In this document: positions 1 through 11,539 of the stretch, one piece after another
How the letters are laid out: each line of letters starts with the position of its first letter
Numbering within the stretch: position 1 is the stretch's first letter
Assembly: GCA_013146195.2 (NCBI GenBank)
Contig: CM028381.1
Span: forward strand, 95,621,255-95,685,254
Length of the DNA: 64,000 nucleotides
Source: Codonopsis lanceolata
Lineage: Eukaryota; Streptophyta; Magnoliopsida; Asterales; Campanulaceae
Direction: 5' to 3'
Program-made: the position numbers and the translations under genes
The notes under the pieces: model-generated
Told to the model about the DNA's origin: nothing
What the model saw: the letters and a program-made list of their open reading frames with translations, nothing else
Database searches by the model: none

Positions 1-1065
1 CCTTGGAGAGACCTCTCTATGGATTTTATCGTGGCCTTACCGAGAACTCCGAGAGGAAAGAATGCAATTATGGTTGTCGTTGACAGATTCTCCAAGATGG
101 CACACTTCGTACCCTGTCACAAGACAGATGATGCTTCGTTAGTGGCAGAATTATTTTTCAAAGAAGGTGTACGCCTACATGGACTGCCCAAAACTATTAT
201 TAGCAACCGAGACAGTAAGTTTCTCAGCCATTTTTGGAGGACGTTATGGAGATTGGTGGGCACGAAGTTGTTGTTCAGTACGTCTCACCATCCACAAACT
301 GATGGACAAACGGAGGTCACGAATAGAACCCTTGGAGCGCTGTTGAGGGGTTTGGTGGGAAAGACACAAAGAGACTGGGACGTGAAGTTGGCACACGCTG
401 AATTCGCGTACAATAGAACACCAACATACGCGACGAAGCCCTCGCCATTTGAAGTGGTTTATGGGGTGAATCCGTACCTGCCTATGGACTTGGCTCCAAC
501 GAGAGAAGGAGTGACAGATAATAAAGACGCGCTGGAAAAATGGAAAGGATTGCAGAAGTTGCATGAAGAGGTTCGAGATAGAATTGAAAGGGTAAACGAA
601 AATTACAAGAGAAGGGCGAACAAGAATAGCAGGCCAAGAAATTTTCAGGTGGGTGACTTAGTTTGGTTACATCTACGTAAGGAGCGGTTTCCGAATAAAC
701 GCAAGAATAAATTGATGCCACGGGCAGATGGTCCTTTCCGGGTTTTGGAGCGAATAGGGGACAACGCATATAAGTTGGACCTGCCTGGGGATTACACGGT
801 CAGTGCCACCTTCAATGTGGGTGACCTATCGCCCTATGTTGAGGATGGAGAGTTGGAGGAATTGGGACCAATTCTTTCTAAAGAGGGGGAGTATGATGCG
901 GGTGCATCGAGGCTATCTTTGAACATGACCGCGAGCATAATGGACGGACACGGAGAGGGCTTGTTTCTATCCAAGGAGGCGATGCATGGAGACATGCATG
1001 GGTTTCCTTTTGGGCACGGGATGCGCGGGTTCAATTTGGTCACGTGCATTACTTGGAGTGGCTAA
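1..1065 (+). CDS. Integrase C-terminal part of Ty3/gypsy Gag-Pol polyprotein (partial)
   Basis: The frame is open from base 1; the methionine at 19 is internal. The integrase catalytic triad is visible: D in the SMDF motif, D in SNRDSKF (residue 65 counted from base 19) and E in DGQTEVTNR (residue 99), 34 residues apart. A GPY/F-type module follows around residues 210-275 (VGDLVWLHLRKERF, DGPFRVLERIGDNAYKLDLP). No classical chromodomain is seen after it. The frame has no internal stop and continues about 55 codons into the 3' LTR, where it reads a Met/Gly/His-rich tail. In CRM elements the integrase C-terminus is known to extend into the LTR and can carry a targeting motif; whether this tail is equivalent is inference. 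Because the frame is intact, the insertion is probably fairly young. Confidence 0.85.
   Translation, partial: PWRDLSMDFIVALPRTPRGKNAIMVVVDRFSKMAHFVPCHKTDDASLVAELFFKEGVRLHGLPKTIISNRDSKFLSHFWRTLWRLVGTKLLFSTSHHPQTDGQTEVTNRTLGALLRGLVGKTQRDWDVKLAHAEFAYNRTPTYATKPSPFEVVYGVNPYLPMDLAPTREGVTDNKDALEKWKGLQKLHEEVRDRIERVNENYKRRANKNSRPRNFQVGDLVWLHLRKERFPNKRKNKLMPRADGPFRVLERIGDNAYKLDLPGDYTVSATFNVGDLSPYVEDGELEELGPILSKEGEYDAGASRLSLNMTASIMDGHGEGLFLSKEAMHGDMHGFPFGHGMRGFNLVTCITWSG
880..891 (+). other. Polypurine tract of the CRM-like element
   Basis: A purine run AAAGAGGGGGAG lies two bases before the LTR start at 894. This is the expected plus-strand primer position. Confidence 0.7.
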
Positions 1066-1577
1066 GGAGGGGAATCGCTTTGGCTGGAGACAAATGGATC
1101 GCATAGACTGAACAACAAGCTGATCTAATGGGCGGTCCAAGCTATTAGTTTGCAGTTCTTTTACTTTCTTTATTTCCTTGTTTGTCTTGTTATGTCGGTT
1201 CTGTTCCAATAGGCTTTGGTAAGGTTAGTTTTGGTATTCTTGCAAAGTAGGGTTTGAGATGTAACTATTTAATAGAATTTTTATCAATGAAAGCGGCAGA
1301 TTGAATGCTTGAGGAAACTCTCTATAGAATACAGTTGTATTCTTCTTTCGATTTCTTCTTCGTAGGCGAGTGAAGCTTAGGAGAATTAATCAAACGGACA
1401 TCTTTACGTTGGGCGAGTGAAACCTAACCGGTGAGTCCGATTTTATCGTTTATTTTGTGTTTGTTTTCTTGTCGATCTCCTACGAACTATCAAACTGTTC
1501 TGAATAAATTCGGTCAGCCCTTGTTTCCGAATTGTTTGTGTTTGATTTTTTTGGCTAGGCGATTTGGTATCGTATCA
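894..1577 (+). repeat. 3' LTR of the CRM-like element (684 bp)
   Basis: The LTR is bounded by TGATGCG at 894 and CGTATCA ending at 1577, directly after a polypurine tract. The right boundary is confirmed because 1583 onward continues a different gypsy LTR read on the minus strand, shared with the copy at about 3700. Confidence 0.8.
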
Positions 1578-2204
1578 ATAACTAAGCCGTTCATGACCTT
1601 AAACTAGCCATAAACACATTCCCGAGTTTTCAACCCTAGAATCGGTGATTTTGTTAAATCTAGAATTGAAACATATTCTTTCACAAGAGTTGTTCCTAAG
1701 CACATTATAAACAACATTCATGCTTTGCATAAAGTCAAAATCACAACTTCAATAAGAATTCATAAAATTCTACATACATTTCATAGGTTGAATTGGAGGA
1801 TTTCTCTTCACAAAAAGTGTTCCTAAGCATCAATAGAACAACTATAATGAAGGGGTCATGTTATAATATTGAACATGGAAAATTCTGGGAATTGTCACTC
1901 ACCTTAAGCCTAAGATTAATGAAGGAAAGGATGATTAAACCAAGGATTGTTGTAGAGGAGAGCAAGGCCTTCGATTTGGCGGTCTCGGATCGCCGATCGG
2001 ATCACCGAAACTCCGACAATATGGTCTCTCAAGTTAGGATTACCTCCATGGACGAAAATGGAGGTTCAAGCTTTGAATCTCTGGTTGTTGGTGGTCACTA
2101 ATGGCTGAAATGGCTGAAGAAATGGTTTTATACCTTCCAAGAAGACCACTATCCATGTGAAGGTGGTTAAATGGCTTCTCATTGGCTAAGGAATGTAAGC
2201 CTTT

Positions 2205-2209
2205 GATAA
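2205..2209. repeat. Target-site duplication GATAA (left)
   Basis: GATAA immediately precedes the solo LTR start at 2210 and recurs at 5258-5262 after its end. Confidence 0.9.
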
Positions 2210-5200
2210 TGTGAGAACCCGAACCCATTGCATGTTTGTCATCATTATAACATGTTTATAATATGTCTTGACATATTTTGAGACTTCATTTCATTCATGT
2301 CTTGTTGGCATTGAGTTGGTTGAGATCATAATAGAGTAATGGTCTTCCATGCGTTGCATGCCTTGTTGTCGTTGTTGTTTCGGGTGTTCGTATTAACGTG
2401 TTATCACCTTAATAAGTCTCATGAGAATCTTCGTACTTTGCATCTAAGGTTAATTATGTTCATCTTAGTTGTTGTGTTCTTGGTTGGGAGTTTAGAAGCT
2501 TCGTTGCTTCGTTTGTGTTTTACGGTTTTACTTCATTGCTTGTATTGCCTTCATTTCATCTCGAGAGAAGTTCGGTTGAGTTCTAGGCCTTGAATACAAG
2601 CTATAACCATGATTAAACTAGCCTAATACATGTTCATTCTATCCTAGATTAAGTTGGGATTGACTCGTGTTTGATTCGTTGGCCGTTTGTGGAGTGGTTC
2701 CAGCCATGTTCTAACTTGTTTCGGATGTGTTTCGGGTGATGTTCGGCCTGTTCCGATTGTGTTTTGAGTGTTGGTTTACCCCCCTTGAATTTCTTGGGTT
2801 GTTTGGGGTTGATTCTAGGCCAAATTTGAAGGCTTTTCAACCTGGAGACCTTGCTATCGCAAGGTGGTTTGGTCTTGCCCCCGCATAGGAGGCAGCAACT
2901 TGGGGAAGCAAAGTTCTGGAGACCTTGCGGAGGCAAGGTGGAGATGACCTTGCGACCACAAGGTCATCAGTATCTCACTTACGGGATTTTTGTTTAAGTT
3001 TTGGTTGAAGACCACTTAGCCCTTGCCCCTTGGCCACCCTTCGAGACTTAAGCCCTCATTGTTGACTTAGTCCAAGCCTCCTAAACCCTTGGATGAGATC
3101 TATCAATGGCTAGCAAGCCATTTAACCCCCTTCACTTGGATTGAGGTTTAGTTTGAGGTATATAAGCCTTTGTTCAGCCATTGTTGATCACAAAACTCCA
3201 TTGTTGGCTGAACATAGCTCCATTTTCGTCCTTGGGAAGAAGTTCAACTTGGGAGACCATTTCCCGGTGATCCGGTGGTCCGATTGACGAGCCGAGTCCG
3301 CCAAATCGAAGAGCTTGATCTTCTCTTCTACAATCCTCCTTTTATTCAACCTTTCATCCATTAATCATAGGACTAAGGTGAGTGACAATTCCCTGAGATT
3401 TCCATGTTAAATAAAATAGCATGACCCCTTCATTATAGTTGTTCTAATAGTGATTGTGAACATCTTTTGTGAAGACAAAACTTCCATTTCAACATATATA
3501 ATATGTGTATGATTTTATGAAATCTCTATGAAGTTATGATTTTGACATTTATTAAAGCATGAATGTTGTTTGTATTAAGCTTGGGAATAACTCTTGTGAA
3601 AGAATTCGGTTCAATTCAAGGTTTAACAAAATCGCCGAAACTAGGGTTTGAAACTCGAGATTGTGCTTAAGGCTAGTTTAAGAACATGAACGGCTTAGCT
3701 ATTAAGTTCTAAATGATCGGAGAACTTAGGAAAGGGCAATGTGATACATATAGTATCAATACTCTTCTTGGTTGAATTTTAGTAAAACTCACCGGAGTTG
3801 AAATTAGGGAGTTATGAACAATACCGACTCCAAAATCAATCCTTACGATGAATGTAGTTCGTTGGACTAATGAATTAGCTTACGATACTTTGAGATGGAT
3901 TGATGAGTATGCCTTGATGTATGTGTGCTTGTAAGACTCAATTGAGTTCTTATGCGGTTTATGCGATCGTGTAAAGTAAATGCATGATTGAGAGCATGTT
4001 GTAGAATAGTGTATCTATTTGACATGTTGAATTCGCTCTTGTCGAATTCTTGTGTGATTCCTTAAATGAGTAAACAACTACTTGTTGAATAAGTTCGCTC
4101 TTGTCGAACTTGTTCTTTATTTGAGATTATATGACGAGTAAACATCTACTTGGCATTGCATGAGTCCAGCTGACATATTTGATTGAGTCGTTGGTGTGAC
4201 AATGCATCGCCGTCACGAGTTGTGGGACTCGTGATAGTGATGGGTTGTTATACCGGGTTTTTATCACACACGCCTCCACTGTTGGCCACAGTGGGGAAGT
4301 AGCCCCTTTGCTGTAACCAAGAGAGCACATTGGCAAGTCTAATAACCGAGTAGAGAGCTCGGTACCCGAGTAGAGAACTCGGTACTTTGATACACTCATC
4401 ACGGGTATCATTGGCACGAAATGTTAACGCTGTGTATTGCAGGAGCTACGTAGCGGCACCGGTTCCATATCATATCCTCCTATTATGTGGTTTACCTTTA
4501 TAGCACTTATGTGAAACAATGTGCTACCATGGATATGTGATTTAAGTGTTTATTAAATGAACGCTTTGATTGACTTGATATTAAAAATGATATCTTGATA
4601 TGTATGTTGCATGATGCCATGACATGCATAATTGTTAACTCACAAAGTCTTTATGACTTACCCCCTCCCTTTTACTGCTTTAGATCCGAGCCGTTCAGGT
4701 ACCGCTCGTTGAAGTGTAGCAGGATTCTCGCTTGTCCGAGACCGCACGCGACGAGATTGTGGTTTGGAGATGTCCTTGTTTTGTTCTCTTTTGTAAGGAC
4801 GTTGGGTTTAGCAAGTCATTTAGACTTTGCTTGGGAATTTGGTTTATTGGGATTTATGTCTATGCTTGTAGTTCATGTATCCTATTTTTGAGTGCCGCAT
4901 GTACGCCGAGCCTTGTATAGTCAGTTTTATGGTTCATCTGCTTTTGAAAACTTCCGCTGGGCATTACTTTAGCTCTTATTTAATTATGTTATTCTCCGCA
5001 TGTTATAGCCGCCGAGGTATATTTGCATGAACGCGTAGTGTTGGGTTCCGTAGTAATAGTCGCCGATGAATTGATATACTTGTCTTAAATTGTCAGACGT
5101 TTAAAAAGTTTTAAAAATTCCGGCCTTTTGGTGCCGAGTCGCTTCATCGAAATGTTGGCCACGCCGTTTTCTACAATTGAGACTTTGCTTGTATTGTTGT

Positions 5201-5257
5201 CCTATTTGGACGACTTGACTTGTGATTCCATCTCGGGGTCCGGGTCGGGTCGTCACA
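2210..5257 (+). mobile_element. Solo LTR of Ty3/gypsy family A (3048 bp)
   Basis: The element starts TGTGAGAACCC and ends GGGTCGTCACA, giving TGTGA/TCACA termini, and is flanked by perfect 5-bp duplications GATAA. No gag or pol sequence and no second LTR are present, so it is a solo LTR left by recombination between the two LTRs of a full element. It lies in opposite orientation inside another copy of the same family. Internal features include three hairpins (2848-2968), a direct repeat around 4030-4150 and a tandem 22-bp unit with CCGAG/CTCGG arms near 4343-4385. Short open frames in it have no recognisable product. Confidence 0.9.
2848..2968. repeat. Three short hairpins in the solo LTR
   Basis: Hairpin 1 (2848-2865) pairs ACCTTGC with GCAAGGT around TATC. 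Hairpin 2 (2922-2939) has the same stem around GGAG. Hairpin 3 (2943-2968) pairs GATGACCTTG with CAAGGTCATC around CGACCA, a perfect 10-bp stem. The related LTR at 5263-6154 has different stems at the equivalent place (5401-5414 and 5422-5441). Confidence 0.7.
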
Positions 5258-5262
5258 GATAA
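5258..5262. repeat. Target-site duplication GATAA (right)
   Basis: This is the second copy of the 5-bp duplication flanking the solo LTR; the minus-strand host LTR resumes straight after it. Confidence 0.9.
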
Positions 5263-6212
5263 GGATTGATCCAAGGGCTTAGAGGGGTTGTAGGAGAGTC
5301 AACAAAGGGGGCTTGACTCACCAAAGACATCCAAGGGCCAAGGGCTTGGTGGTCAATAGCCAAAACCAACCAAGAAAAACACATAGGCTGAAATCTGGAT
5401 GATGTGGTCGCATCATTTTTGCCCCATGCGACCGCATGGGGTCTGCTCATAGGTTCTGCACATTTTAATGTGCTCTCAGCATCTCAACGCGAGCCAACCT
5501 CCAAAAACCAATGCGGCCGCGAGGTTCACTACTCAAACTTCATCTAAACTTGTCCTAAATGATTCCAAACTCATGGGCAAGCATCCTAAGGTGTAACCCA
5601 ACTCAAAACAAGTCGGAAACACACCCGAAATACATCCGAATCAAGCTAAAACATGGCTGGAACCACACGACAAAAGGCCAACGAATCAAACACGATTCAA
5701 AGTTCAAACCCAACTCAAACTAGAATAACTTGAACATGTATAAGACTTGTTTAGACATGGTTATGGCTTGTATACAAGGCCTAGAACTCACACGAACATC
5801 TCTCGAGACGACAAGAAGGTAATACAAGCAATGATGAACAACCTCAAAACACAAACGAAGCAACGAAGCTTCTAAACTTCTAACCAAGCATACAACAACT
5901 AAGACGAACATTGTAAATCTTATATGCAAGGTTATAAGACTCCAATGAGACTTATTTAGGTGCTAACATGATAAAATAAACACTCGAAACATCAACAACA
6001 AGGCATGCAACGCATGGAAGACCAACACTCTAATTTGATCTCTACCAACTCAATGCAAACATGATATGAATGAAATGAAGTCTCTAATATGTCAAGACAT
6101 ATAATAAACATGTTATAATGATGTTGTTTAAGTAAAGGGGTTTGGGTTCTCACAGGGCGAGCTGGGTTTGCCAAGGAATCTAGATTTGCTCAAGGAGCAA
6201 GCTGGGTTAGGG

Positions 6213-6790
6213 AGGATGTCGGTGTGCTGATCATAGTTGGGTTTGCCGAGGAGTCCTTAGGTTGATGTGGAGGAAGGAGGATTAAGGTAGTGGAAGGTTG
6301 GTAGACAGTGGTTGAGGAAGGATATCGGCGAGCTGGTCAAAGCTTTGTTAGCCAAGGTGTCCTTTAGTTGCTCAAGGGGGAAAAACCGACTTCGCTATGG
6401 AGAGTTGCCAGATCTGAACTTGGGTTAGGTGGTGTGGTGGTCTGGTGGTCAGATCTGGGTTGGCAACGACTTTGGTGGGAGGAAGGCATAATGAGTCGGA
6501 AGGTTGGTGGTTTAGGGTTAGGAGGTTACCAAGATAAGGGAAGGGCGGCGTTGACAACAGCTTTGGTGGGCAGGTTTATAAAGGCAAAAAGTTGGTGGTA
6601 ATAGGTGCTTAAGGAGAGGTAGCTGAGGAATGACCTCGGCGAGCTCGTAAGAGCTTGGTTTGCCAAGGTGTCCTTTGGTTTCTCAAGGGGGGGGGGGGAG
6701 AACCGACTTGATCTGAACATGGGGTTGGTGGTCAGATCTTGATTGGTGGCTATGGTGGGAGGAAATTTTAGGATTGCAGAAAGTGATGGT
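6213..6790 (-). repeat. Imperfect tandem repeats in copia leader
   Basis: Segments starting near 6213, 6318 and 6627 share the order GAGCTGGT/GAGCTCGT, GCCAAGGTGTCCTTT, CTCAAGGGGG and CAGATCTG. The last two copies are about 300 bp apart. A run of G occurs near 6687-6698. Short frames in both directions here are explained by the repeats and are not called as genes. Confidence 0.6.
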
Positions 6791-6812
6791 GGTTTTAGGT
6801 TTTAAGAGCGAT

Positions 6813-6824
6813 GCTCTGATACCA
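6813..6824 (-). other. Primer binding site (tRNA-iMet)
   Basis: The minus strand reads TGGTATCAGAGC, the 12-base complement of the initiator methionine tRNA 3' end, directly abutting the LTR end CTACA. Confidence 0.9.
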
Positions 6825-7053
6825 TGTAGAACCTAATAAAGTTTAGGAATAACGATATAACATTTACTTAAATATGGTGAATATATTTATAAAATTATAA
6901 TGCTTACTACACAAATTTAACCTAGATAGTCTAAATACAATAGGGATTAGGAAACCTAAATACAAGTAAATTAGGAAAGTATTAACTAAAGATAATTATA
7001 ATATATTACAAATATATTATATTCTCTTATACTTAGTTGCACAAATATTAACA
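6825..7053 (-). repeat. 5' LTR of copia-type element (229 bp)
   Basis: The minus strand starts TGTTAATATTTGTG at 7053 and ends TTCTACA at 6825, next to the primer binding site. CTTCC at 7054-7058 is the predicted target duplication; its partner lies outside the window. Confidence 0.8.
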
Positions 7054-8276
7054 CTTCCACCCATAGATGTGCATCATTTTAATCTAAGCATCACCATTTG
7101 CTTATGGTAATCAATCTAAGCATCACCATACAAATGATCATAAAGTAAACCGTTGCATTTGATACATATGAATATATATTCACTTACATAAAATTTAAGT
7201 CAAACTAAGTAATACAAGGAAACATATATAAACACTTATCCATATCAATAGCATAAGAAAATATTCAAAATCAAATGATTCCAAGAAAGTAGACTACAAA
7301 TTTGTTTCAACAATTGTTCGAAAACAAAAAAGTGTCCTTCGTAGAAATAGCTAGCTCAAGACTTCATCCATTTGAGAGTTGATCCGATCTGTGCCTACAT
7401 TATAAAGCTAAGAACGGTGTCAGTAAATAAATTCTTCGAATAATAGAACCATAAATTAACAAGAATTAAAGGATTTAACAAGTGATAATGCCTATCAGAT
7501 TCACTTAATTTATTGATATACTCAACAAGAATGTTCTTGAAAACAAAACAAAAGTAGCATTTTATACATGAACATTAAGCTAATGACACCATATACAATA
7601 TCAACAACCACAGTAATATCAAACATGTGAAACATACATCTAGGTTCCAACAATTCAATTCAACTTCAAGCGGTTTATACTGTATTAGAGAATATACAAG
7701 ACATTATTAGTAAACAATCTGAGCAATAAGTAGTATTCTCTAGGAACAAATTCAATTAATCATATATGCAAAACATAAGCATGCTGGTATATATGGACAT
7801 AAACCAAACGACTAAAATTAATTATGATCCATTTAAATCTTAACAAGGTGTTATATTTTGACTAGCTGAATTTTGACTAAGCAGCAACATAGACAATACA
7901 CTAGAAAACTTAGTTCATCTCTTCAATCTATAATTACATTAAAACCAAACCAAGCGAAGCCCAATTATTTCAGTTGCAACTGAGAGTATAATAGTTTATA
8001 GCCAGCACTATTTGATAAATGGTTCAATGAAATCCTAAATAAAACGGAAAAAGAGAGGCACAAGTTTAACAAGACAAGTTTGATATCTGACCAATTAAAC
8101 CTTAATCTATCTTATACAATAATATGCAACTTGAATAAGTAGTAACAGAGATGTGCTCCAGATGTTGATACAAAAAAAAAAAAAAAAAAAACTTAAACAA
8201 CATATAAAACCCATGAAAAGGCACTAAGCATAACTCATGTCATAAAACTTAAAACCACTTTCCACTAAAACTGAAA
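7054..8276. other. AT-rich non-coding stretch
   Basis: No coding segment, RNA gene or intact repeat is recognised here. A poly(A) run near 8169-8190 could mark an old retroposon tail but nothing upstream of it supports one. Confidence 0.4.
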
Positions 8277-8518
8277 TCAGCTAACCCCAAGTGTGAAAAA
8301 TAGTTCATTGTTTATCAGCTTAATAGCATATTTCAAGAGTGGCATTTCATCAAACACATAGCATACCCAAATAGCATTGTCCAATGGAATACTACCCAAT
8401 AACCAATCTCCATCATGTTCATAGACAACAGTAACTAAATATATCTCATTCATGTCACCATTATCAAGTAATGCTGGTGATGTGCATATATTACAAGATG
8501 ATGTCCTACGTATATACA
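8277..8518 (-). pseudogene. Possible terminal exon, unknown product
   Basis: An open frame of about 80 codons follows a splice-acceptor-like TTTCTAG and ends with TGA at 8277. It is not Polycomb-related as far as I can see and does not continue the SWINGER sequence expected downstream of the preceding exon. A short acidic-aromatic stretch (VYEHDGDWLL) is superficially like PB1-type domains, but that is too little to assign. Confidence 0.3.
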
Positions 8519-8897
8519 CTAGAAACAGTTCACAAAATTACATTATACACCACGACCACTATAACATATAAGCAAATGTAAAACAAGAACTTGACAAACC
8601 TCAGAAAAGGGGATTAATTTGGGAATCGTGAGAATTAGGGCACAACTGGGCAAACAAGGTTAGGGAACAAATCAAGGTTGGAGAGAGATAATTATGAGTA
8701 CGGCATTTACATGAATTAAATTCTGGTTGACCTAGTGACAAATTATGAAAATTTTGAATAGATCCCAAAAAATTTCTGATTGCAGAAAATCTTTATTCAC
8801 CACTCTAGTATAAGAAACTTTATGTTGTTTACCTTCTAAAAAAAGTCCTAGTAGTATAAGGTGGTATCTAATCAACAGATTCAAGCTTCACACTTAC

Positions 8898-9680
8898 TGG
8901 AATAGAAACTTCTTGAATGCTGTCATGATCTCCATCTCCTGATCCTAGAACAGGTCCACTAAATATACCAAGAAGATTTTCAATTCTTGCAGATAGCATT
9001 CTTCCTACACCACTGCTCCCCATCGGTGAAACATCAGTTTCTGCTGCTTATGACACAAACTGAGAAAAATTACTTTCTAACTTCTTTCTGTTCATCTCAA
9101 TTTTTTCCTGTTCCAAAATTAAGGGAGATTACTTGCATTAGTGCATATGACTTCGAGAACAACATACTAACGCATTTGCATTAATGCCCATCAAGATACG
9201 AATCTACAAGGCAGTAAATGAATTGCTCCACAATTATAGTTCGTAACAAAATATCAAAGGGAAGAAACAAACTTTAACTATTTCAAGTTTCTATGAGATT
9301 TGGATCCAAAAGTTGAGCTACGTAGGCACAACATTGTACAAAATTTTAATACAATCTTGCCAAATTATACATCAAACCCTCTAAATATCAAAGAACATGG
9401 GCATGAATAGCAGGAACCCTTCAGAATTTGACCTTCCCCAAAAGGATGACAGGAGACCTTATAAATAATTTGCAGATTCTAAACAACCCTTATAAAATCA
9501 AAAATCACAACAATCAATGAAACAAAGAAACATCCAAGACTATATCTGTAACAAATTATACCAACATTTAAGACAAGCCAAGGGTAGACCATCAAAATTT
9601 GCAATCAACTTACTTTAATTGTTATAGCTCTTTCTGCTTGAATCTGCTTTCGAAGATCATTTATCTTATCCATGAAATGT
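8898..9680 (-). pseudogene. SWINGER/EZA1-like histone methyltransferase N-terminal exons (fragment)
   Basis: The exon at 9680-9614 and the exon at 9107-8898 are joined in phase 0 by GTAAGTTG and GGAACAG signals. Together they encode an N-terminal coiled segment (LRKQIQAERAITIK, then EKIEMNRKKLES) followed by RMLSARIENLL and GSGDGDHD. This matches in order the N-terminal region of plant E(z) proteins of the SWINGER type, catalytic subunits of PRC2 that methylate H3K27. The exon ends at a strong donor GTAAGTG. A TAA stop interrupts the frame at 9050-9048. None of the EZH domains (EZD1, SANT, CXC, SET) are present downstream, so this is a fragment without the catalytic part. Confidence 0.65.
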
Positions 9681-10928
9681 CTGTTGATGTACAAAGAAAA
9701 CAGAGTTTAATTCTATCCAACAGGTCATGCTTTCTAAATAAATAAAGCAAACAATAAAGTGTAAACATAGTGGGAATAACTACTATAACTCCCATTTGAA
9801 GAGTTTATTTTTTAAAATTCAAACATTTGAAGTAACTCATGATTGCCCTTGAAAATGAAATATAACAAACTCTACAAAACAAGGGTTAAAGCTAGAATAC
9901 CAAGTATTTAAGCTAATGTTTTGAAAATGTCTCTCCACAAATGGGACATAAAAGATCAGCCAAAAGGGACTCCCCAAGCAGGGTACCTATAAATAAAAAG
10001 GGGACTTTCAAAAGGGATGAAGGGGTTCTGACCTTAAGGTTTACTGTTCAAAAACAGAGGAGTTAACCAGATTACTGCAGATACCTAATAGCGCTTTAAA
10101 TAATCATCATTAACTCGATGCCACATAATGTCATAAGTTGTTCTTTGATAAATGAGGTTTAAAGTTGAACTACCATCCGAAGTTTGAACTTAATTTTCGA
10201 AAAGGGACTTTGGGACATAAAAAAATAGAATAAGGGGGAAGGGGGGGTACGGTCTTTCCACGATTGGCAGTCGAATGGGAGACAACCAGATTACAGCAAT
10301 CCATTCTACAGCGATCCAGCTAAGTGGAAACTCGAAAGTGCAAAGGAAAAAGAAAAAAAGAAAGTACTATACCAAATTGGATTCCATACAAATATCTGCG
10401 GATTTACTAGATAAATTTTCCCGAAGATGTATTTATTGTGAATTTATCAAGTTTCACAACTTAAATTCAGAACGCCAAGTTTCATACATATATAGAAAAC
10501 AACAAGAAAAGCACAAAACAAAACAATGTGATCAAATTAAACATTGCCTGAGCTGCTCCGCTATCTTACTAAACCATTACAAGATATTGTGGAAAATACA
10601 TCAAAAGAATCTTGGATAACTAACGAGCTTCTGCTAGTTGTTTGCTGATCAATCCCCCCAATCACATCACTTAAAACCATTTTCCTGAATCACGAAACCA
10701 ATGTTTCGTGTCACTAGTCACTACCCATATTTAGCATACTTAATTAGTTTAAATCAAGTGACAAGAATAACAAATTGCAGAGAAAAAAAGGCATGGCTAT
10801 AAAAATATCAATTCCCAATAACATTATGAACACTCATTCGCAAAAGTATTCAGAGAAGGAGTGAGATAGAGTGATATATTGAAAGAGCGAGATATATAAG
10901 ATTTGTCAATGAAAATAATGGAAGCTAC

Positions 10929-11400
10929 CTCATATCTGGGCCTGTGCAGCAATATTTCTACTGCCCTTGGGTTGTCTGGTGGAAGCAAGAACTGGATGAT
11001 TTGATGCAGAGCTGTATCCTTGACTTGCAATACCCACAATACCATTTTCCTGGATTTTTTAAACACAAGTTCAAAAAGGAAATTAGAAAGGCAAAAGACA
11101 AGTTGGCATTCCTATAAGTTATTGTCAATGTAGAACTGCAAAGACTCACCTGCTGTAGCATATTAGTGATTTTTTTCCCTGCCAGAAAGATCCTTCCAGC
11201 GGTGCAGTTGACTGATTCAAGGGATAAAGATGCTGAGCAGTACCCAAAGAATTACCTCCGTAAACTACATTCCCAAGATTTTCGCCACTGGTATAAGGTA
11301 GAGGAAGCGTGTGAGGTGCAAACTGTTCCAATTGAGCTTCAGCAGGGATCTCTAATGGAGTTTCAAGATCACTGAGTTCCAAGAATGATGTATCAGCACC
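10929..11400 (-). pseudogene. Two putative exons of an unrecognised gene
   Basis: The segment 11400-11150 starts after TATGTTTCAG and ends before GTGAGTC. It is open over its length, with a Pro/Leu/Gln-rich low-complexity character like that of transcriptional regulators (SFLELSDLETPLEIPAEAQ). The next, 11049-10929, lies between AAATCCAG and GTAGCT. Two frames are open or nearly open across the second exon and I cannot decide between them; the more protein-like one ends in a stop. Upstream they adjoin the duplicated segment, downstream the SWINGER-like exons. Confidence 0.4.
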
Positions 11401-11539
11401 CTGAAACATAGGGTTTGGGACATAGCCAGTTAATATCTCAAACATTAATTCCATCAAAAGACAAAGATACTACAATAATCCCATGGCTGAAAATCCAAGC
11501 CACCTTTTACAAATAAAAAGTATTCATACCACCTAGATT

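Larger units (their letters stand above)
1..1577 (+). mobile_element. Ty3/gypsy LTR retrotransposon, 3' part (CRM-like chromovirus)
   Basis: This is the 3' part of an LTR retrotransposon whose 5' part lies left of the window. It shows the end of pol (integrase), a polypurine tract at 880-891 and a complete 3' LTR at 894-1577. The LTR begins TGATGCG and ends CGTATCA, a short imperfect inverted repeat. The next bases are ATAAC (1578-1582), the likely target duplication, because the interrupted host sequence resumes there. Assignment to the CRM (centromeric retrotransposon) lineage is inferred from the TGATG LTR start, the integrase tail sequence and a reading frame that runs into the LTR. Confidence 0.85.
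1578..6154 (-). mobile_element. Ty3/gypsy LTR (family A), minus strand, interrupted twice
   Basis: Read on the minus strand this LTR starts TGTGAGAACCC at 6154. It runs to 5263, is interrupted by a solo LTR, resumes at 2209 and continues to 1578, where the CRM-like element cuts it. Its two pieces align in order with the first 1.5 kb of the plus-strand copy at 2210-5257, for example the shared block around 1830-1910 and 3360-3450. The distal half would lie beyond the CRM element, outside the window. No polypurine tract precedes its start (6155 onward), so it is a solo LTR or a 5' LTR, not a 3' LTR. Confidence 0.8.
6155..7053 (-). mobile_element. Ty1/copia-type element: 5' LTR, primer binding site and leader, truncated by gypsy insertion
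   Basis: On the minus strand a 229-bp LTR (7053 to 6825) is followed with no gap by a tRNA-iMet primer binding site (6824-6813) and about 650 bp of leader. The leader ends at 6155 where the family A gypsy LTR begins. It contains roughly three imperfect tandem copies of a segment recognisable by GCCAAGGTGTCCTTT (near 6352 and 6662). No gag or pol domain is visible in this piece. Confidence 0.75.
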
